NCBI GenBank assembly: GCA_007922225.1
Contig: ML679962.1
Coordinates: 38,641,863 to 38,705,862 of the forward strand
DNA: 64,000 nucleotides
Source: Emydura subglobosa
Lineage: Eukaryota; Chordata; Testudines; Chelidae
Direction: 5' to 3'
Shown: positions 12,201 through 23,705 of the stretch, in pieces
Layout: the number at the start of each line of letters is the position of its first letter
How positions within the stretch are numbered: position 1 is the stretch's first letter
Translations under genes and position numbers: made by a program
Notes under the pieces: generated by a model
Seen by the model: only the letters and a program-made list of their open reading frames with translations
The model's database searches: none
Told to the model about the DNA's origin: nothing

Positions 12201-13215
12201 TTACAGATCTTATGAAATTAAGCAGCAAGGAGGTACCATAAAACAGGAACCTGTGGGCATTCTGTCTGCAGGGCAGAAATGTATCCTGTCTAGGTATTAT
12301 TGTCTTTGTATAGGTAAGGGCAATCGATCACTTCAGATAAGATTAAGTTAGCTTAATCAAGGCTTTAATCAATATATAAACTCAATTTACAAGACATGGA
12401 AACTCAAATTGCTCATGCCATTTATGAGCACACAGTACTCACAGGAGCTTGTTCAACTCAAAGCTAAATGGTTTCATTATCAAGCTTTTAAAACTTTTGT
12501 TTAATAAAATTGAAGTAAATTTCAAAACAAAAATTCATTTTGAATAAAAAATTTGAAACATTTCATTTAAAAATGTGGAAACAAAACATCTGGATATTTT
12601 CCTCCCACCAAAACTACACATATCTGTGAAATGTTTCAGACAACCTGAAACTGCATTTTTGTGGCAAAAAGAGTTTTGCCCAGCTCTAATAGTATAGGTT
12701 ATTTTCCACAGTCCATCGCTGACTCTCTACTCGAGAGAAATTCCCTTCCATTTTGACAGAGTAGGTCCATATATCACACCTAGAAAAGAGGCTTTGAAGC
12801 ATAATACATTTATTTTCATGGGCACAGGAGTGTTTCCAGTTAAACTGAAGAGCTTCAATGAAATATTGGAATTTAAAAGTTGGGCAACAATGCTACCTCC
12901 CCTTAAATTCACACTAACCCCTACTACTTTAGCCTTCTCAGTTTTCAAGTGAAGTTTTTCTACAATTCAGTGTATATTAAATAACATGGAGTGGTAAGAT
13001 AAATTTCTTGCTAATATAGATATAATTTTTTCAGGTTTATTCAGCTATATTACCAATTTAAAATATGGCTCTAATGGAATCAAGGACACTGTCTGAATTG
13101 TCCGTTCTTAGGATGTCTGGCACTCCATAAATCAGACACATTTAACTCCCCAGTAACTCTTATACATTTGGATAATTTTCTTTGATAATGTATAATTGTG
13201 CCTAGAGGATTTGTC
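6247..13215. other. Unassigned 7-kb stretch, no gene confirmed
   Basis: GC-rich at 6.6-7.3 kb and 8.4-8.9 kb, then AT-richer. It contains a 17-bp C run near 12095 followed by a short CA run, a G run near 11709, and the AT-rich repeat at 12480-12691. Two plus-strand frames of 153 and 162 codons (9851-10312, 10806-11294) carry no motif I recognise. I find no splice-flanked exon I would defend. Confidence 0.3.
12480..12691 (-). repeat. AT-rich 'AAATTTTGAAAC' repeat family copy
   Basis: Dense in 'aaattt', 'gaaac' and 'tttcaaaa' words and ending 'gcccagctctaa', which in reverse is 'ttagagctgggc', the usual start of this family. Similar blocks occur at 25405-25600, 26740-26990, 43360-43621 and 44805-44885. 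It is probably an old non-autonomous DNA element. The orientation is inferred from the conserved end. Confidence 0.5.
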
Positions 13216-13223
13216 CCCTAAGG

Positions 13224-13351
13224 CAGTGGTTTTCAACCTGGGGTCCACGGACCAGTGGGGGTCCATAGACTATGTCAAAGATTTCCAAAGGGGTCCGCAC
13301 CTCCATTTGAAATTTTTAGGGATCTGCAAATGAAAAAATTGAAAACTATTG
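13224..13351. mobile_element. Non-autonomous hAT element with 8-bp TSD
   Basis: It begins 'cagtggttttcaacctggg' and ends 'attgaaaactattg', the reverse of a degraded 'cagt(g)gttttcaa' terminus, so the TIRs pair. It is flanked by 'ccctaagg' (13216-13223) and 'ccctacag' (13352-13359), a 6/8 match of the length expected for hAT. The body contains 'ggggtccgcacctccattt', a phrase common to this small amniote hAT family. There is no transposase. Confidence 0.8.
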
Positions 13352-13359
13352 CCCTACAG

Positions 13360-14455
13360 AATGCAATAAAGAGAAACCTCCACAAGAATCTACATTTGCA
13401 GGCAACTTCCTATTTGAGAGACTATCCCAAAGGATCACCGATTAAACACAGTACAAGTTGGCTACTCTTTCTGTTAAGCACTCATTTATCAGTCCTGTAA
13501 GATGAGTTTCACTGTATTTGAAATGCAGATAACAGGTAATTCTATAACCATAATTCATAGGAAAGTTCCATTTCCATCTAGGCCACTGGTTCAGCTGCAG
13601 CCCAGGTCAACAGTGACAGAGAGCTGTGACCATCTAATGAGCTCAGTGAAATGTGCTAGTTGTCCATCCCAGTTCCTGACTGACACCTCCACAACGGACA
13701 GCTTGTAGACAGTCAGAACACAGACTGCTGCTGCATTAGACTACTGTATGCAGTCAAGCAACACACTAGCACAAAGCCTCTCTAAACATTACATCTCTTC
13801 CCAAATATTAGGGCTTCTTGTAACTGTGCCACATCTACCCATAATCTGCGAGGATATTCTGAGGCTTCTGTTTTAAGTGGATCACTGCGTCACTGGACAT
13901 TCCGGGGTACGATATTAAACTTTGTTTGAATCTCAGTCAATCAGCCTAAAGGTTTTAATCCAAGAAAGAGCACAACACTGGAAGGATACCTACAAATTCA
14001 GGGCTGTTTAATTATTTAATTGTATTTAATTTGACAAACAAGTCAAATAACCCAATACATCAGCATTAGGTAATTACAATAATGGGAAAGTACCACTTAC
14101 ACTTGGAAACTCTTAACATTAATAGCAACAGAATCCATAAGTCAAACTTCTCCCACATTAAGTTGTTTTATTTCTATTCCTTCCATTAAATACGGTAACA
14201 GTTGAGAGAAGGCAGTTTCCCTGTTCTGGGAGCTAGTGGGGGGAACAAACGCCGTCTTGCCTGCCATAGGCTTCACATAGAGAAGTCCTGGCCTCAAAGG
14301 GAGCCTCCCTGTTGACCTCAGTGGGGTCAGGAATTCACCCGAAGCTTGTGTATAACTGTGAGATCTCCTTTTTGAACAAATGTCAAAACCTGCACCATTG
14401 AGTCAAGTTGCAGTGAGTGGCTAATCTAACCTACAGAATTTATCAATCACTTGTT
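13360..14455. other. Unassigned, no gene seen
   Basis: AT-rich with short frames only. 'ctgttgacctcagtggggtc' near 14309 is the sort of phrase found in old palindromic repeats, but too little remains to delimit one. Confidence 0.3.
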
Positions 14456-14459
14456 ATTA

Positions 14460-14715
14460 TTTTATCTTCTCAGCACTTTGCAAACACAAATATCACAATT
14501 CTGATGGCAGCGAGCATCCCACCCGCATGTCTGAGGACAGAACTGGGCTCTGAATAATTAACCCCTCACAATACACTTGTACATTAGCTAAATAATTATC
14601 ATCAAGCCTTTCATAGATAGGGAAACTGAAGCTAAGAGGTTAAGTGACTGGCCCAGGGCCACAGACAGAATCTGTGTTATAACTGGGATTAGAACTCAGG
14701 AGCCCTTGATCAGAT
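14460..14715 (-). mobile_element. tRNA-derived SINE (MIR/CORE-like)
   Basis: The plus strand reads 'gggaaactgaagctaagagg' then 'taagtgactggcccagggcc' and 'agaactcaggagccc'. This is the reverse of the SINE body whose forward form is 'gggcaagtcacttaacctc...cagtttccc'. The plus-strand left end 'cagcactttgcaaac' fits the reverse of its 3' tail. The RNA polymerase III boxes would be near 14690-14715 and are degraded. Confidence 0.6.
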
Positions 14716-15556
14716 TAGATTAGTGAGGACGGCACAGGGCTTCACAGATTCCAGCCCCCCCTCCAGCGGTTACTAGATATCACCTGCACCCCTTCCCATC
14801 AGCCACATGAATATTGATAACTGAAGCAACGGACACGGAGGTCTGTTTTATTAAATGTTCACTTGCTGGTTTATTAAGAAGTAGCTATAAATGACCTTTA
14901 TGAACAAGTTCCTTTGAGATGTTACTTTGTGGTAAACTACAAGTCTTGTAAAGAGCAGCTGCCAGATCAGGCAGCATCCATTGATCACTAAGACAGCCAC
15001 ATGATTAGTTTTCCCCCAAGTATTCAGCTCTTTCTTTACTGTTATTTCTATTTTGAAGATTTAACAACGATACCTTAGAGTCAATAGGCATGGTAATAAC
15101 TCACTAACCAATGCACTCCACTCCTTCTTCTGCTTCTTTCTACTCTTAGCCCAGCTGACAGGATTTTTTGTATTAAGAAAGATTAAATATTTAAATACCA
15201 TTAAAGCTGTAAATGGAGATCTCTCAGATTAGGGTCATTAGCCCCAGCTGAGAAGGATTTTGAGACATCAGAAAAGGAGAAAACTCTCCTCTAGAAAGTG
15301 CATTTGATTTTTGTGGCTCTTCCACAACAGCAACTTACACTTACACACAGTAGCATGCTGCAATCAGAAGAATCTCAGCCCATTTCACCCACTAGTGAAA
15401 TGGTGCTACCCATAGATTAGAATGTTCAGCGTGTAACACAACTGCCCACACAACATAATAATTTAGGACAAGAAGTGAACAATAAAATGGACTGATGGAA
15501 ATATAACTGGGCAGAACATAATTAATCAAATTGAATTTAGCAAGGACACTAGTAGA
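14716..15556. other. Unassigned, no gene seen
   Basis: AT-rich sequence with only short frames and no recognised repeat. Confidence 0.3.
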
Positions 15557-15965
15557 CTCATAGACTTATAGACTGTAAGGTCAGAAAGGACCAATATGAT
15601 CATCTAGTCTGACCTCCTGCACAACACAGGCCATAGTCATAGATTAGATGTTTATTACAGGAGTCAACTGCCAAATTAGACTGTCCCATCATACCATCCG
15701 CTCCATACATTTATCAAGCTCAGTTTTGAAGCCAGCTAGGTTTTTTGCCCCCACTGCTCCCTTGGAAGGCTATTCCAAAACTTCACTCCTCTGATGGTTA
15801 GAAACCTGCATCTAATTTCAAGTCTAAACTTCCTGATGGTCAGTTTATATCCATTTGTTCTTGTATCCAACTTAAATAACTCCTCTCCCTCCCTGGTAGT
15901 TATCCCTCTGATATATATCTCCCCTCAACCTTTTTTGGTTATACTAAACAAACCAAGCTCTTTGA
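15557..15965 (-). mobile_element. CR1 LINE, 3' part (left of Harbinger)
   Basis: The plus strand shows 'gtcagaaaggaccaatatga' and 'tctagtctgacctcctgcac', the reverse of a CR1 3' tail. It runs through reverse-strand ORF2 C-terminal text up to 'ccaagctctttga', where the Harbinger transposon interrupts it. The same copy resumes at 20147. Confidence 0.9.
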
Positions 15966-16351
15966 GGCCTGGTCTACACTGACAATGTAGGTCAAGGTAA
16001 CGCAGCTTACGTCGAACACAAAGTATGCGTCTCCACTGGCATGTCAATCCTGCCGTCCTAAATCGCAAGAAAATTCAACTTAATAAAACCACCTCCGCAA
16101 GTGGCATAGCACTGAAGTCGAATTCTGTGGGTCGAATGATCATCAGTGCAGGCAGAGCGCAATGTAAATTGAAGTCATTGGCCTCTGGGAGGTATCCCAT
16201 AATGCTCTGTTGTGACCGCTCTGCACATTCACAGTCTGATGCACTGAGGCCACATAAATAGGAAATAGCTCCTCCCCACAATTCCTGGGAAATTTTGAAT
16301 TCCCATTTCCTCTTTGGTCAGCGTGGAGAGAGCTTGCCAGTACAACTGATC

Positions 16352-16950
16352 ATGGCAACTGCACGCCCCAAACATGCTCCAACCTGGAGCCAACCTGAGG
16401 TCTTGAATCTCATCGGTCTGTGGGGTGAAGAGTCTGTTCTGATTCAGCTCTGAGCCAGCAAAAAAAATGTGGATATCTATGAGAAGATATCTCACGGCAT
16501 GTTGGAAAAGGGGCACAACAGGGACGCGCACAGTGCTGCGATAAGATCAAAGAGCTGAGGGAGGCTTATCAGAAAACTAGAGAAGCTAACGGTTGTTCTG
16601 GTTCCTTAACCAAAACATGCAGCTTTTATGAGGAGCTGCATGAGATTCTCGGCAGAGACCCCCCACCACTGTGCCACCACGCAGTTGTTTATCCTCGGGG
16701 GAAATTGACGTCAGGATGAATGAGGACAAATCCATGGACAAGGATAAGGAGGATGATGAGGCGAACAGAGGACAGGCAAGCGGGTTATCCCTTCTCCCTG
16801 AAAGCCAGGAGTTGTTTGCAACACAGGAGCAGCCCACCCAGATGCAGGACACCTTGACTGACTGGAATGCTGGGAAAGGCACATCTGGAGAGTATCTACT
16901 GCAAATTGCATGTCTTCAGTTATATCCCCTGCCCAGAATCTTGTACTAGT
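16352..16950 (+). pseudogene. Harbinger Myb/SANT-like DNA-binding protein, 5' part
   Basis: The ATG at 16352 opens MATARPKHAPTWSQPEVLNL followed by IGLWGEE, the first helix region of the Myb_DNA-bind_4 (SANT-like) domain, with the expected conserved tryptophans. An in-frame TGA follows (IQL-stop-ASKKN), then VDIYEKISHGMLEKGHNRDA. A frameshift near 16533 restores DKIKELREAYQKTREANG and FYEELHEILGRDPP, the rest of the domain. A second shift near 16665 leads to an acidic stretch (VRMNEDKSMDKDKEDDEANR). In intact Harbingers this protein binds subterminal DNA and brings the transposase to it. At least three lesions make it a pseudogene. Confidence 0.85.
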
Positions 16951-17714
16951 GGGAAAAAGCGGTGTGTGTGGCAGTAGGGCTGTGCTTCCTTGTACTTGGT
17001 GTGCTTAAGCATTGGGTTCACTCTGGAAAAGATTATTTTTGTGCACAGGGATGCTCTGAGAATCCTCCATGCATATCTCCAGGAAGCTTTCATGCAGGTC
17101 CTCTGCAATCCTTTTCAGGTTTCCTGGGAAGGTAACCTTATTTCTTCCACCACGATAGGACACTTTCCCCTGCCACTCTGTTATTAATTGTGCAGGCATC
17201 ATCACGGAACACAGCATAGCAGCACAAGAGCCAGGCCTGTAGCCAGATGTTTGCACATCAAATCCTCCCTTTCCGCCTGCGTGACCCTCAGCAGGCTGAT
17301 ATCACAGCCGGGGATGGTTTCTTGGTTCAGCACACTGCAAGTCGCTAAGCAGGATGTTGTTGCTATGGCCCTTGGGCATCTGCAAACAGGTTCTCATTTT
17401 TTTCCTCCAGAAACGGTTAACCCGTACCCACCCCTCACCCTTTCTACCGCCTGTTAAAAGCCTGATCAACTGGGAGCCTGACATATATGCTACTCTAGGG
17501 AGCATGGACTTGTGCAGCATGGGCCCCAGGGATTTCCCTAACATAGATACATTTGCCCCTTATTTACCATGGCTGGAACGGCTCTCTGACCCCTGCAATA
17601 GTCAGACAATGGTATGCAGTTGTAACCTTCCCTTGGGAATGTTCAGGGGATTTATTTTTACATTGTAACATTGCTTTTTGTCCATGGGATGAATTAACAG
17701 TGGGTACCTTGTGC

Positions 17715-18166
17715 TTTGCTTCCCTCACAGTGGGCAACGTGGCCTTCAACACACCACCATCTCATACCCCTGCAAAACACCTGTCACAGATAAGAAGGTG
17801 AAAAAAAAAAACCCGGGATGTTTAATGAGCTAATGAATGCCTCCACGGCTGCTGACACAGAGCTAAGTGCGTGGAGGATTTCATTATCTGACAAACTGAA
17901 CAATGGACATGGACAACAGGAAGGCAGCACAGCAGCATGAGCGTTCAACACAAGAGGAGATGCTGCGTATAATGTGTGATCACTCAGACATGTTGAGGCA
18001 TCTGGTTGAGCTTCAGGAAGCTCAGCGGCAAGCTCTGCAGCCCCTGCAAAACTCTGAGCTAACGCATTCTTTCCTAACCCCCACCCCAAAGAGGTCTAGG
18101 AGGAGATTGAGCAGGGTGCAGTACGTGCTGCACTCCTCACTGGTTGAGGTGAGCAGAAAGAGGTGA
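17715..18166 (+). pseudogene. Harbinger Myb-like protein, 3' part
   Basis: It starts with VGNVAFNTPPSHTP, then KKKTRD(x)MFNELMNAS and AADTELSAWRISLSD. After a frame change it continues RKAAQQHERSTQEEMLRIMCDHSDMLRHLVELQEAQRQ, a coiled-coil-like tail, and ends KRSRRRLSRVQYVLHSS at a stop at 18166. This order (basic segment, MF-ELM motif, heptad-rich tail) is that of the C-terminal half of the Harbinger partner protein. The gap from 16950 to 17715 probably includes an intron. A polyadenylation signal AATAAA lies at 18300. Confidence 0.7.
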
Positions 18167-18297
18167 CAGCCCCTTTAAGGAGTGGGAATGCGTGATTATT
18201 TTGTGTGTGCACAGTCAAAATGGGCTCAGGATCCCTGGCCCCACACAATGCGTGTGGAACATTCCATTTTCTTCCATATCCCCCTCTGTGAAGGATC

Positions 18298-18500
18298 ACC
18301 AATAAAGAAAGTACTGCTTTACAATTCATTAGTCTTTATTTATTGATAAAAAGGGAATAAAGGGAGGGGAAAGGTGGGGGGGAAGGATCGAAGGGGGAGG
18401 AGAAAGGTGGGAGGGGAACATACTGTTTCACAATTCATTACTATTTATTTAGTGATAAAAAGAGAATAAAGGGAGGGGGAAGGAAGAGGGGACTGCAAGG
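18298..18500. promoter_or_regulatory. Shared 3' end region with duplicated poly(A) signals
   Basis: Between the two convergent Harbinger genes, 'tcaccaataaagaaagtact' gives a plus-strand AATAAA. The following 'agtctttatttattgataaa' reads AATAAA on the minus strand for the transposase. This block, with its 'ggaataaagggaggggaaagg' purine-rich tail, is duplicated about 108 bp further on (from about 18421). The arrangement suits bidirectional 3' processing, but its function is inferred. Confidence 0.55.
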
Positions 18501-18589
18501 GTGGGTGAGGAGGAAGGGTGGAAACTAGTTCGATGCAGGGATGAATAGGAGATGCGAAGTGAAAGCATAGCAGAGATAAGCAATGCATA

Positions 18590-19562
18590 TTACTGTTGGG
18601 TCTCATTGCAATGCATGTTTTTCAATGCTTCTCTGAGGCGCAGCGCTCCGTGATTGGCTCTCATTTCAGTGGCATCTGGCTGCTCAGAATTTGCAGCTAA
18701 CCATCTGCCTCCACAACCCAACCCAATGGGAACTTCTTCCCCTTTTGTCTCACAGACATTATGGAGCACACAGCAGGCAGAGATAACTGTTGGGATGTTT
18801 TTTTCCACTGAGGTCTAATCTAGTGAGCAGACTTCGCAAGCATGCTTTTAGATGTCCAAATGCACATTTCACCACCATTCTGCACTTGCTGAGCCTGTTA
18901 TTGAAATGCTCCTTCTCACTGTCCAGGTGCCCGGTGTAGGGCTTCATTAGCCAAGGGAGCAAGGAGACTAGGCAGGATCCCCCAGAATCACTATGGGCAT
19001 TTCAACACCACCAATATTTATTTTTGGTCAGGGAAGAAAGTGCCCGCCTGCATCTTATTGAACAGACCTGAGTTCCTAAAGGTGCACGCATCATGCAGCT
19101 TTCCAGACCACCCCACACTGATGTCAGTGAAGCATCCCCTGTGATCCACAAAGGCCTGCAACACCATTGAGATGTATCCAATTTATGTACTCTGTGGCAA
19201 GGTGGTCCGGGGCTAAGTTAGGGATGTGCGTGCTATCTATCGCCCCCGCACAGTTTGGGAACCCCATTGCAGAGAAGCATTCCTCTATGTGCTCCATGTT
19301 TCCCAAAGTCACTACCCTTCTTAGCAAAAGTCTATTAATGGTCTGGATCACAGCTGCTCCCACGGTGGATTTACCGACTCTGACTTGATGCCCAAGTGAC
19401 TGGTAACAGTCTGGCATTGCTAGCTTCTACAAGGCAATGGCCGCTCTCTTCTCCACTCTCAGAGCAGGTCTCAAGCGAGTATTCATTCGTTTCAGGGCTG
19501 GAGAGAGCTCTCCGCAAAGCTAAAAGAAAGTGGCCTTTTGCATTCAAAAGTTCTGCAGCCAC
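18590..19562 (-). pseudogene. Harbinger DDE transposase (HARBI1-like), broken
   Basis: Segments in order on the minus strand: MAAELLNAKGHFLLALRRAL; VGKSTVGAAVIQTINRLLLR; AMGFPNCAGAIDSTHI with the first catalytic Asp (codon 19237-19235); VEMPIVILGDPA with the second Asp (codon 18979-18977), followed by a TAG where Tyr is usual; LPWLMKPYTGHLDSEKEHFN, NRLSKCRMVVKCAFG and LLTRLDL; then CCVLHNVCETKGEEVP. This is the DDE_4 fold order of PIF/Harbinger transposases and host HARBI1. The third acidic residue, normally Glu in VVECAFG, is Lys here (codon 18869-18867). With several frameshifts as well, the enzyme is dead. It is convergent with the Myb-like gene. Confidence 0.92.
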
Positions 19563-20146
19563 TGCTCATCATTCCACACCTTCATCACAATGCGATCCCC
19601 CCAGTCACTGCTTGTTTTCCGGGACTAGAAGCGGCGCTCTACCAACTACATCTAGTGCATGACAGCCTGCAGCAAACAAGAATTGTTTCATTCTGTGGCT
19701 TGTAGCAAGGCAACCTCTATAACATCTCAATTTTCAGCGGTGTGGCTCCTGTTCGCCCCTGAAAATACTGCAAATAAGTCGTGAGGTGTTTGTGATGCTC
19801 ACAATAATACTGCAGAGCTGAGCAGGTTCCATTCCTCTCAGGCAATGGTGAGCGCGTGGCAGAGTGAAGGGTTTGAAAAAATGGCCCAAAAAGGAGATTG
19901 TTTGCTTGTTTGGACTGGGACTAGAAGAGAGGGGGGAGTATGTTGCATCATGGGAGGATGACGACTTTCCCAAAGGCCTTTGTAGCTAGTTGCACTGCTT
20001 TGATTGTTGACCCAAGCATGGCTAGTGGGGACGCAATCCCCCAGTGCAGTGAGCGTGGTGTGATCACGGTCCTCCAACTTCTAAAACTTGGTGGGTGAAA
20101 GTCGATTTAAAATAAATTGAATTCACTCCACAGTGTATACATACCC

Positions 20147-20240
20147 TGAGTCTACTCTCATAAGGCAGGTTTTCCATTCTGCGGATCATCCTAGTAGCCC
20201 TTCTCTGCACCTGTTCCAGTTTGAATTCATTCAGTTTGAA
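20147..20240 (-). mobile_element. CR1 LINE, continuation right of Harbinger
   Basis: It resumes 'ctcataaggcaggttttcca', reverse coding for KLEQVQRRATRMIRRMENLP, the conserved C-terminal region of CR1 ORF2 just after the reverse transcriptase thumb. Joined across the Harbinger with one TGA removed, the two pieces are colinear, which proves the order of insertion. Confidence 0.85.
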
Positions 20241-22556
20241 TTTATGGGCCTCAGTTTTAGACGCCACCTGAAAGACAGGATCTCCCACAAGATAATATGC
20301 CCGAGCACTATGCTGGGGCCTTGGTCCAGCATTGACTCTGAAAAGAATTCCCAGATCGAGTCACACAAACTGCTTCCTGCAGCATCTAGATTTCCGTTTG
20401 AGGGTTTCATGTGCAAACACTGACTAAGTAATAAAGTAGGAGATGGGCCTAAACCATAACCTTTTATTTGAAACTCCCTCTCACACTGGGGTGCACAGAG
20501 TTTGGAAGAGGGAGAGCTAAACCCAAACCACCCTTTTTTTTGGTTCAGGTCTCTGCCATATTTCTCCACTGCCCAAGAAACACAGGGCAATGCATATTTC
20601 CCACATTGTGCTGCTGATCCTGCACGAGCTGCATTTGTCCAGGAGCTGCAAGGAGCTGAGTAGCAGCAGAGAGGAGGCTGGAAGGATCTGTACAAATAGA
20701 CTTTTCCTATAATAGACGCAGTTCTGAGTTTGGAGCACGAAATCCCAACACCATTCGTGAGGTTGACGGTGGCCGGAGCAACTGCTGATGTAAGAATTGC
20801 AAGGAAACCACCTGTCGAAACACAGAATTTCCACTCCACCTACAAGGGAATAACCCGTACAAGGACTAAATGCAACCCTCATTTCTCATTCATGATCTAA
20901 ACTCAGTTTGAAATCAAGTCTCTATGGGGGGCTAGTAATAACCTGCTATGCGTCACCAAGCACATTAACATGATCAGGTCGATGTGCATTCAGGAAGTTT
21001 GTAATGTGCATCAATTTCAATAATATTGTATTGGGTAAATCTTACTGTGATGTTAAAATAATAGCTATGCATTCTAAAATTGACATCTCTAGAGTCATTG
21101 TTCTTGCACAGTAGTCTATTTTCAATTATAATTAATACTGCTATTTCAAAACATACAATAAATAAACTAAAAACACTAACAAATTAATCTGAAAAAGCTA
21201 TTTTTGAGTCTATAACAATAAGTTGTCCCCTTCTTAGTAAACATTTCACTAACTTAAATCATGGAAATACGCATTCTTTCCCCCTCTTATAGTGCAAAAT
21301 TCATGAAAAGAGAATTGTTTCCAGGCCTGAATTTGCATGGCAAGTTTCAGGTCCATTTGAATTCCTATTATCAGGTAAACAACTCCTGAAGACAGGGAAT
21401 TAGAATATAAACACCACTTTAAAAAATAGATGGTGCTACTATAATAGTTTTCCAAGAGCCTTGAGGCATACTAAATACAAAACTTCAAAAAAATATCCTG
21501 CCATTCATACAAATATCTAAGAATTCATTGTGATTGTGCAGTTATTTTACCTATATCGTCCAACAGCCATCGGGGTTTTAAACTTCTCTGCTGTTCTGAT
21601 CAGGGGCTTTTGTAACTTCAGTAAAACCAGAGTCATGCTAACTGGGGTGCACTCTTAGCATTGTGCCTCTAAATTTTTCGTTTACCGGAATGGAAAGGTT
21701 CTCTTTTTCCCCCCATGGTTTAAAATTTTCCACTTGAGCTAGTCACTGCACTATGCAGAGTACTTATGTAGTAATATAAACTGAACTGAATTGTTTCAGA
21801 ACATCAACAACTAAGTTCAGGAGAATTATTTACATGGGACTATTATTTACATGGAGTTCAGGAGAATTATTTACATGGGTGCACAGAACAAAACATTTAA
21901 GCAGTATATCCAACACTGCAGTATAAGCCTTAAAAACAGCAGAAGGGTGTTCAAAGGGTGTTAGTGAGGCCCATACCCTACACCAAAATAGTTTTTATGG
22001 TTAAAGAAACTATTTCACGCCACCTGACATTTGTCCATCCAACAGCTTTCCCTTTCTTTTTTGGGTCTACTGTGGAAGCATATACCTACCCCTCACAATA
22101 AAGAAGATTGTGGATTGTGTGCAAAGTGGTGCAATGAGTGTAAAGTAGTGTGGTTCGGGGAACATAAACTTGACTGTGGACTAGTGTTTATTGATCACAC
22201 TAAGTATGATGTACTGTGCGGCATAAGGGAGGTTGCATAAGAACTGGGTTCTCTCAATGCTGGAGAGCTCAATTGTAAATCCTTAGATTCAAAAAGAACA
22301 TACTTTATGGTGATGGCTGGTGGGTTGACACTGAACTACACCTTTATCGAGCTAGAGGAGTAATTCAGTTAGCCAGCAGCTGTAGAAGGCTGATTTCCTA
22401 AGAGGAGGAGCTGCTAGGCACACACTTTACAAGCATGTTATGTTGGGACAATGAGCTTTGCAATTCTTCTGAGACAATCACGTTATGAGGAGATACACGC
22501 TTTACTGATTACAGAGATTCAGTTTGGGAATCAATATAAAAATTTCAGCCACTTTC
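20241..22556. other. Unassigned, mostly AT-rich
   Basis: No recognisable gene. A minus-strand frame of 202 codons at 20231-20839 has no motif I know. A 25-bp exact direct repeat lies at 21814-21838 and 21855-21879. Confidence 0.3.
21814..21879. repeat. Local tandem duplication, 41-bp spacing
   Basis: 'agttcaggagaattatttac' plus five further bases occurs exactly twice, with a third partial copy ('attatttacatgg') in between. Recent replication slippage is likely. Confidence 0.85.
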
Positions 22557-22559
22557 TTA

Positions 22560-22844
22560 GGCCAGGTCTACGCTTACCTGGAAATTTGGCGGCAGTCACC
22601 GGAAGTTACACAAGCTACTCTGCATAGCTTGCATAACTCCCATCAACTTTGTAATTTCTCTTCTACATGGCGTCTTCACTGCGCTGTGCTGATGGGAAAT
22701 GCGTTCCCGTCGACGCAGCACTACACCACTTGAGGGGGTGGTTTTAACGTTTCGACTTCCTGATCGATTGAGCAGGTCTTCACTGACTGCTCAATCTATC
22801 TGGATAGATTGATCTGACGGTGGTGAATTTGTGAAAACATACCC
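22560..22844. mobile_element. Harbinger-type MITE
   Basis: 285 bp. The left end 'ggccaggtctacgct' resembles the left end of the 4.2-kb Harbinger, and the reverse complement of the right end is 'gggtatgttttcac', resembling its right end. Flanks are TTA (22557-22559) and ATA (22845-22847), close to a TWA duplication. There is no coding capacity. It is most simply a deletion derivative moved by a Harbinger transposase. Confidence 0.7.
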
Positions 22845-22902
22845 ATAGTCAGGTGTATGAGTCAGCCATGAGCTTTGTTGAAACACAAATGTATTCTGGT
22901 CA

Positions 22903-23705
22903 TAGAATCACAGAATTGGAAGGGACCTCAGGAGGTCATCTAGTCCAACCCCCTGCTCAAAGCAGGACTGACCTCAACTAAATCATCCCAGTGAGGGTTT
23001 TGTCAAGCCGCAGCTTAAAAACCTCTACAGATGAAGATTCCACCACCTCGCTAGGTAACCCATTCCAGTGCTTCACCACCCTCCTAGTGAAAAACTTTTT
23101 CCTAATATCCAACCTAGACCACCCCCATTGCTCCTTGTTTTGTCATCTACCACCACTGAGAACAGCCTAGCTCCATCCTCCCTGGAATCCCCTTTCAGGT
23201 AGTTAAAGGCTGCTATCAAATCTCCCCTCATTCTTCTCTTCTGCAGACTAAACAAGACCAGTTCCCTCAGCCTCTCCTCCTAAGTCATGTGCTCCAGCCC
23301 CCTCATCATTTTTGTTGCCCTCTGCTGGACTCTCTCCAACTTCTCCACATCCTTTTTGTAGTGGGGGGGCCCAAAACTGGACACACTACTCCAAATGCGG
23401 CCTCACCAATGCCGAATAGAGGGGAATAATCACTTCCCTTGATCTGCTGGCAATGCTCCTACTAATGCAGCCCAATATGCTATTAGCCTTCTTGGCAACC
23501 AGGGCACACTGCTGACTCATATCCAGCTTCTTATCCACCAGGTCCTTTTCTGCAGAACTGCTGCCTAGCTTATCGGTCCCCAGTCTGTAGCTGTGCATGG
23601 AATTCTTCCATCCAAAGTGCAGGACTCTGCACTCGTCCTTGTTGAACCTCATCAGATTTCTTTTGGCCCATTCCTCCAGTTTGTTTAGGTCCTTCTGTAT
23701 CCTAT
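22903..23705 (-). mobile_element. CR1 LINE, 3' end with ORF2 C-terminus
   Basis: The plus strand begins 'catagaatcacagaattgga' and 'tctagtccaaccccctgctc', the reverse of the classic CR1 3' tail shared by birds and turtles. Minus-strand frames give [40 protein letters not shown] and [17 protein letters not shown]. The copy is 5'-truncated after the reverse transcriptase palm, so no catalytic motif is present. Confidence 0.95.

Larger units (their letters stand above)
15966..20146. mobile_element. Harbinger (PIF) DNA transposon, two-gene, decayed
   Basis: This 4181-bp insertion splits a CR1 copy. The left end is 'ggcctggtctacact' and the reverse complement of the right end is 'gggtatgtatacact', matching TIRs. 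The flanking 3-bp duplication is TGA (15963-15965, 20147-20149), the length typical of PIF/Harbinger, whose preferred target is TWA. It carries a plus-strand Myb/SANT-like gene (about 16352-18166) and a minus-strand DDE transposase (19562-18590), arranged tail to tail. Both have stops and frameshifts. The two proteins normally act together: the Myb-like partner aids nuclear import and terminus binding, and the transposase cuts and joins. This copy cannot encode either, though its ends could still be substrates for an active relative. Confidence 0.92.

Noticed and set aside
20231..20839. Minus-strand 202-codon open frame
   Set aside because: It begins in CR1 flank sequence, has no recognised domain and no splice context, and its translation is unlike any family I know.
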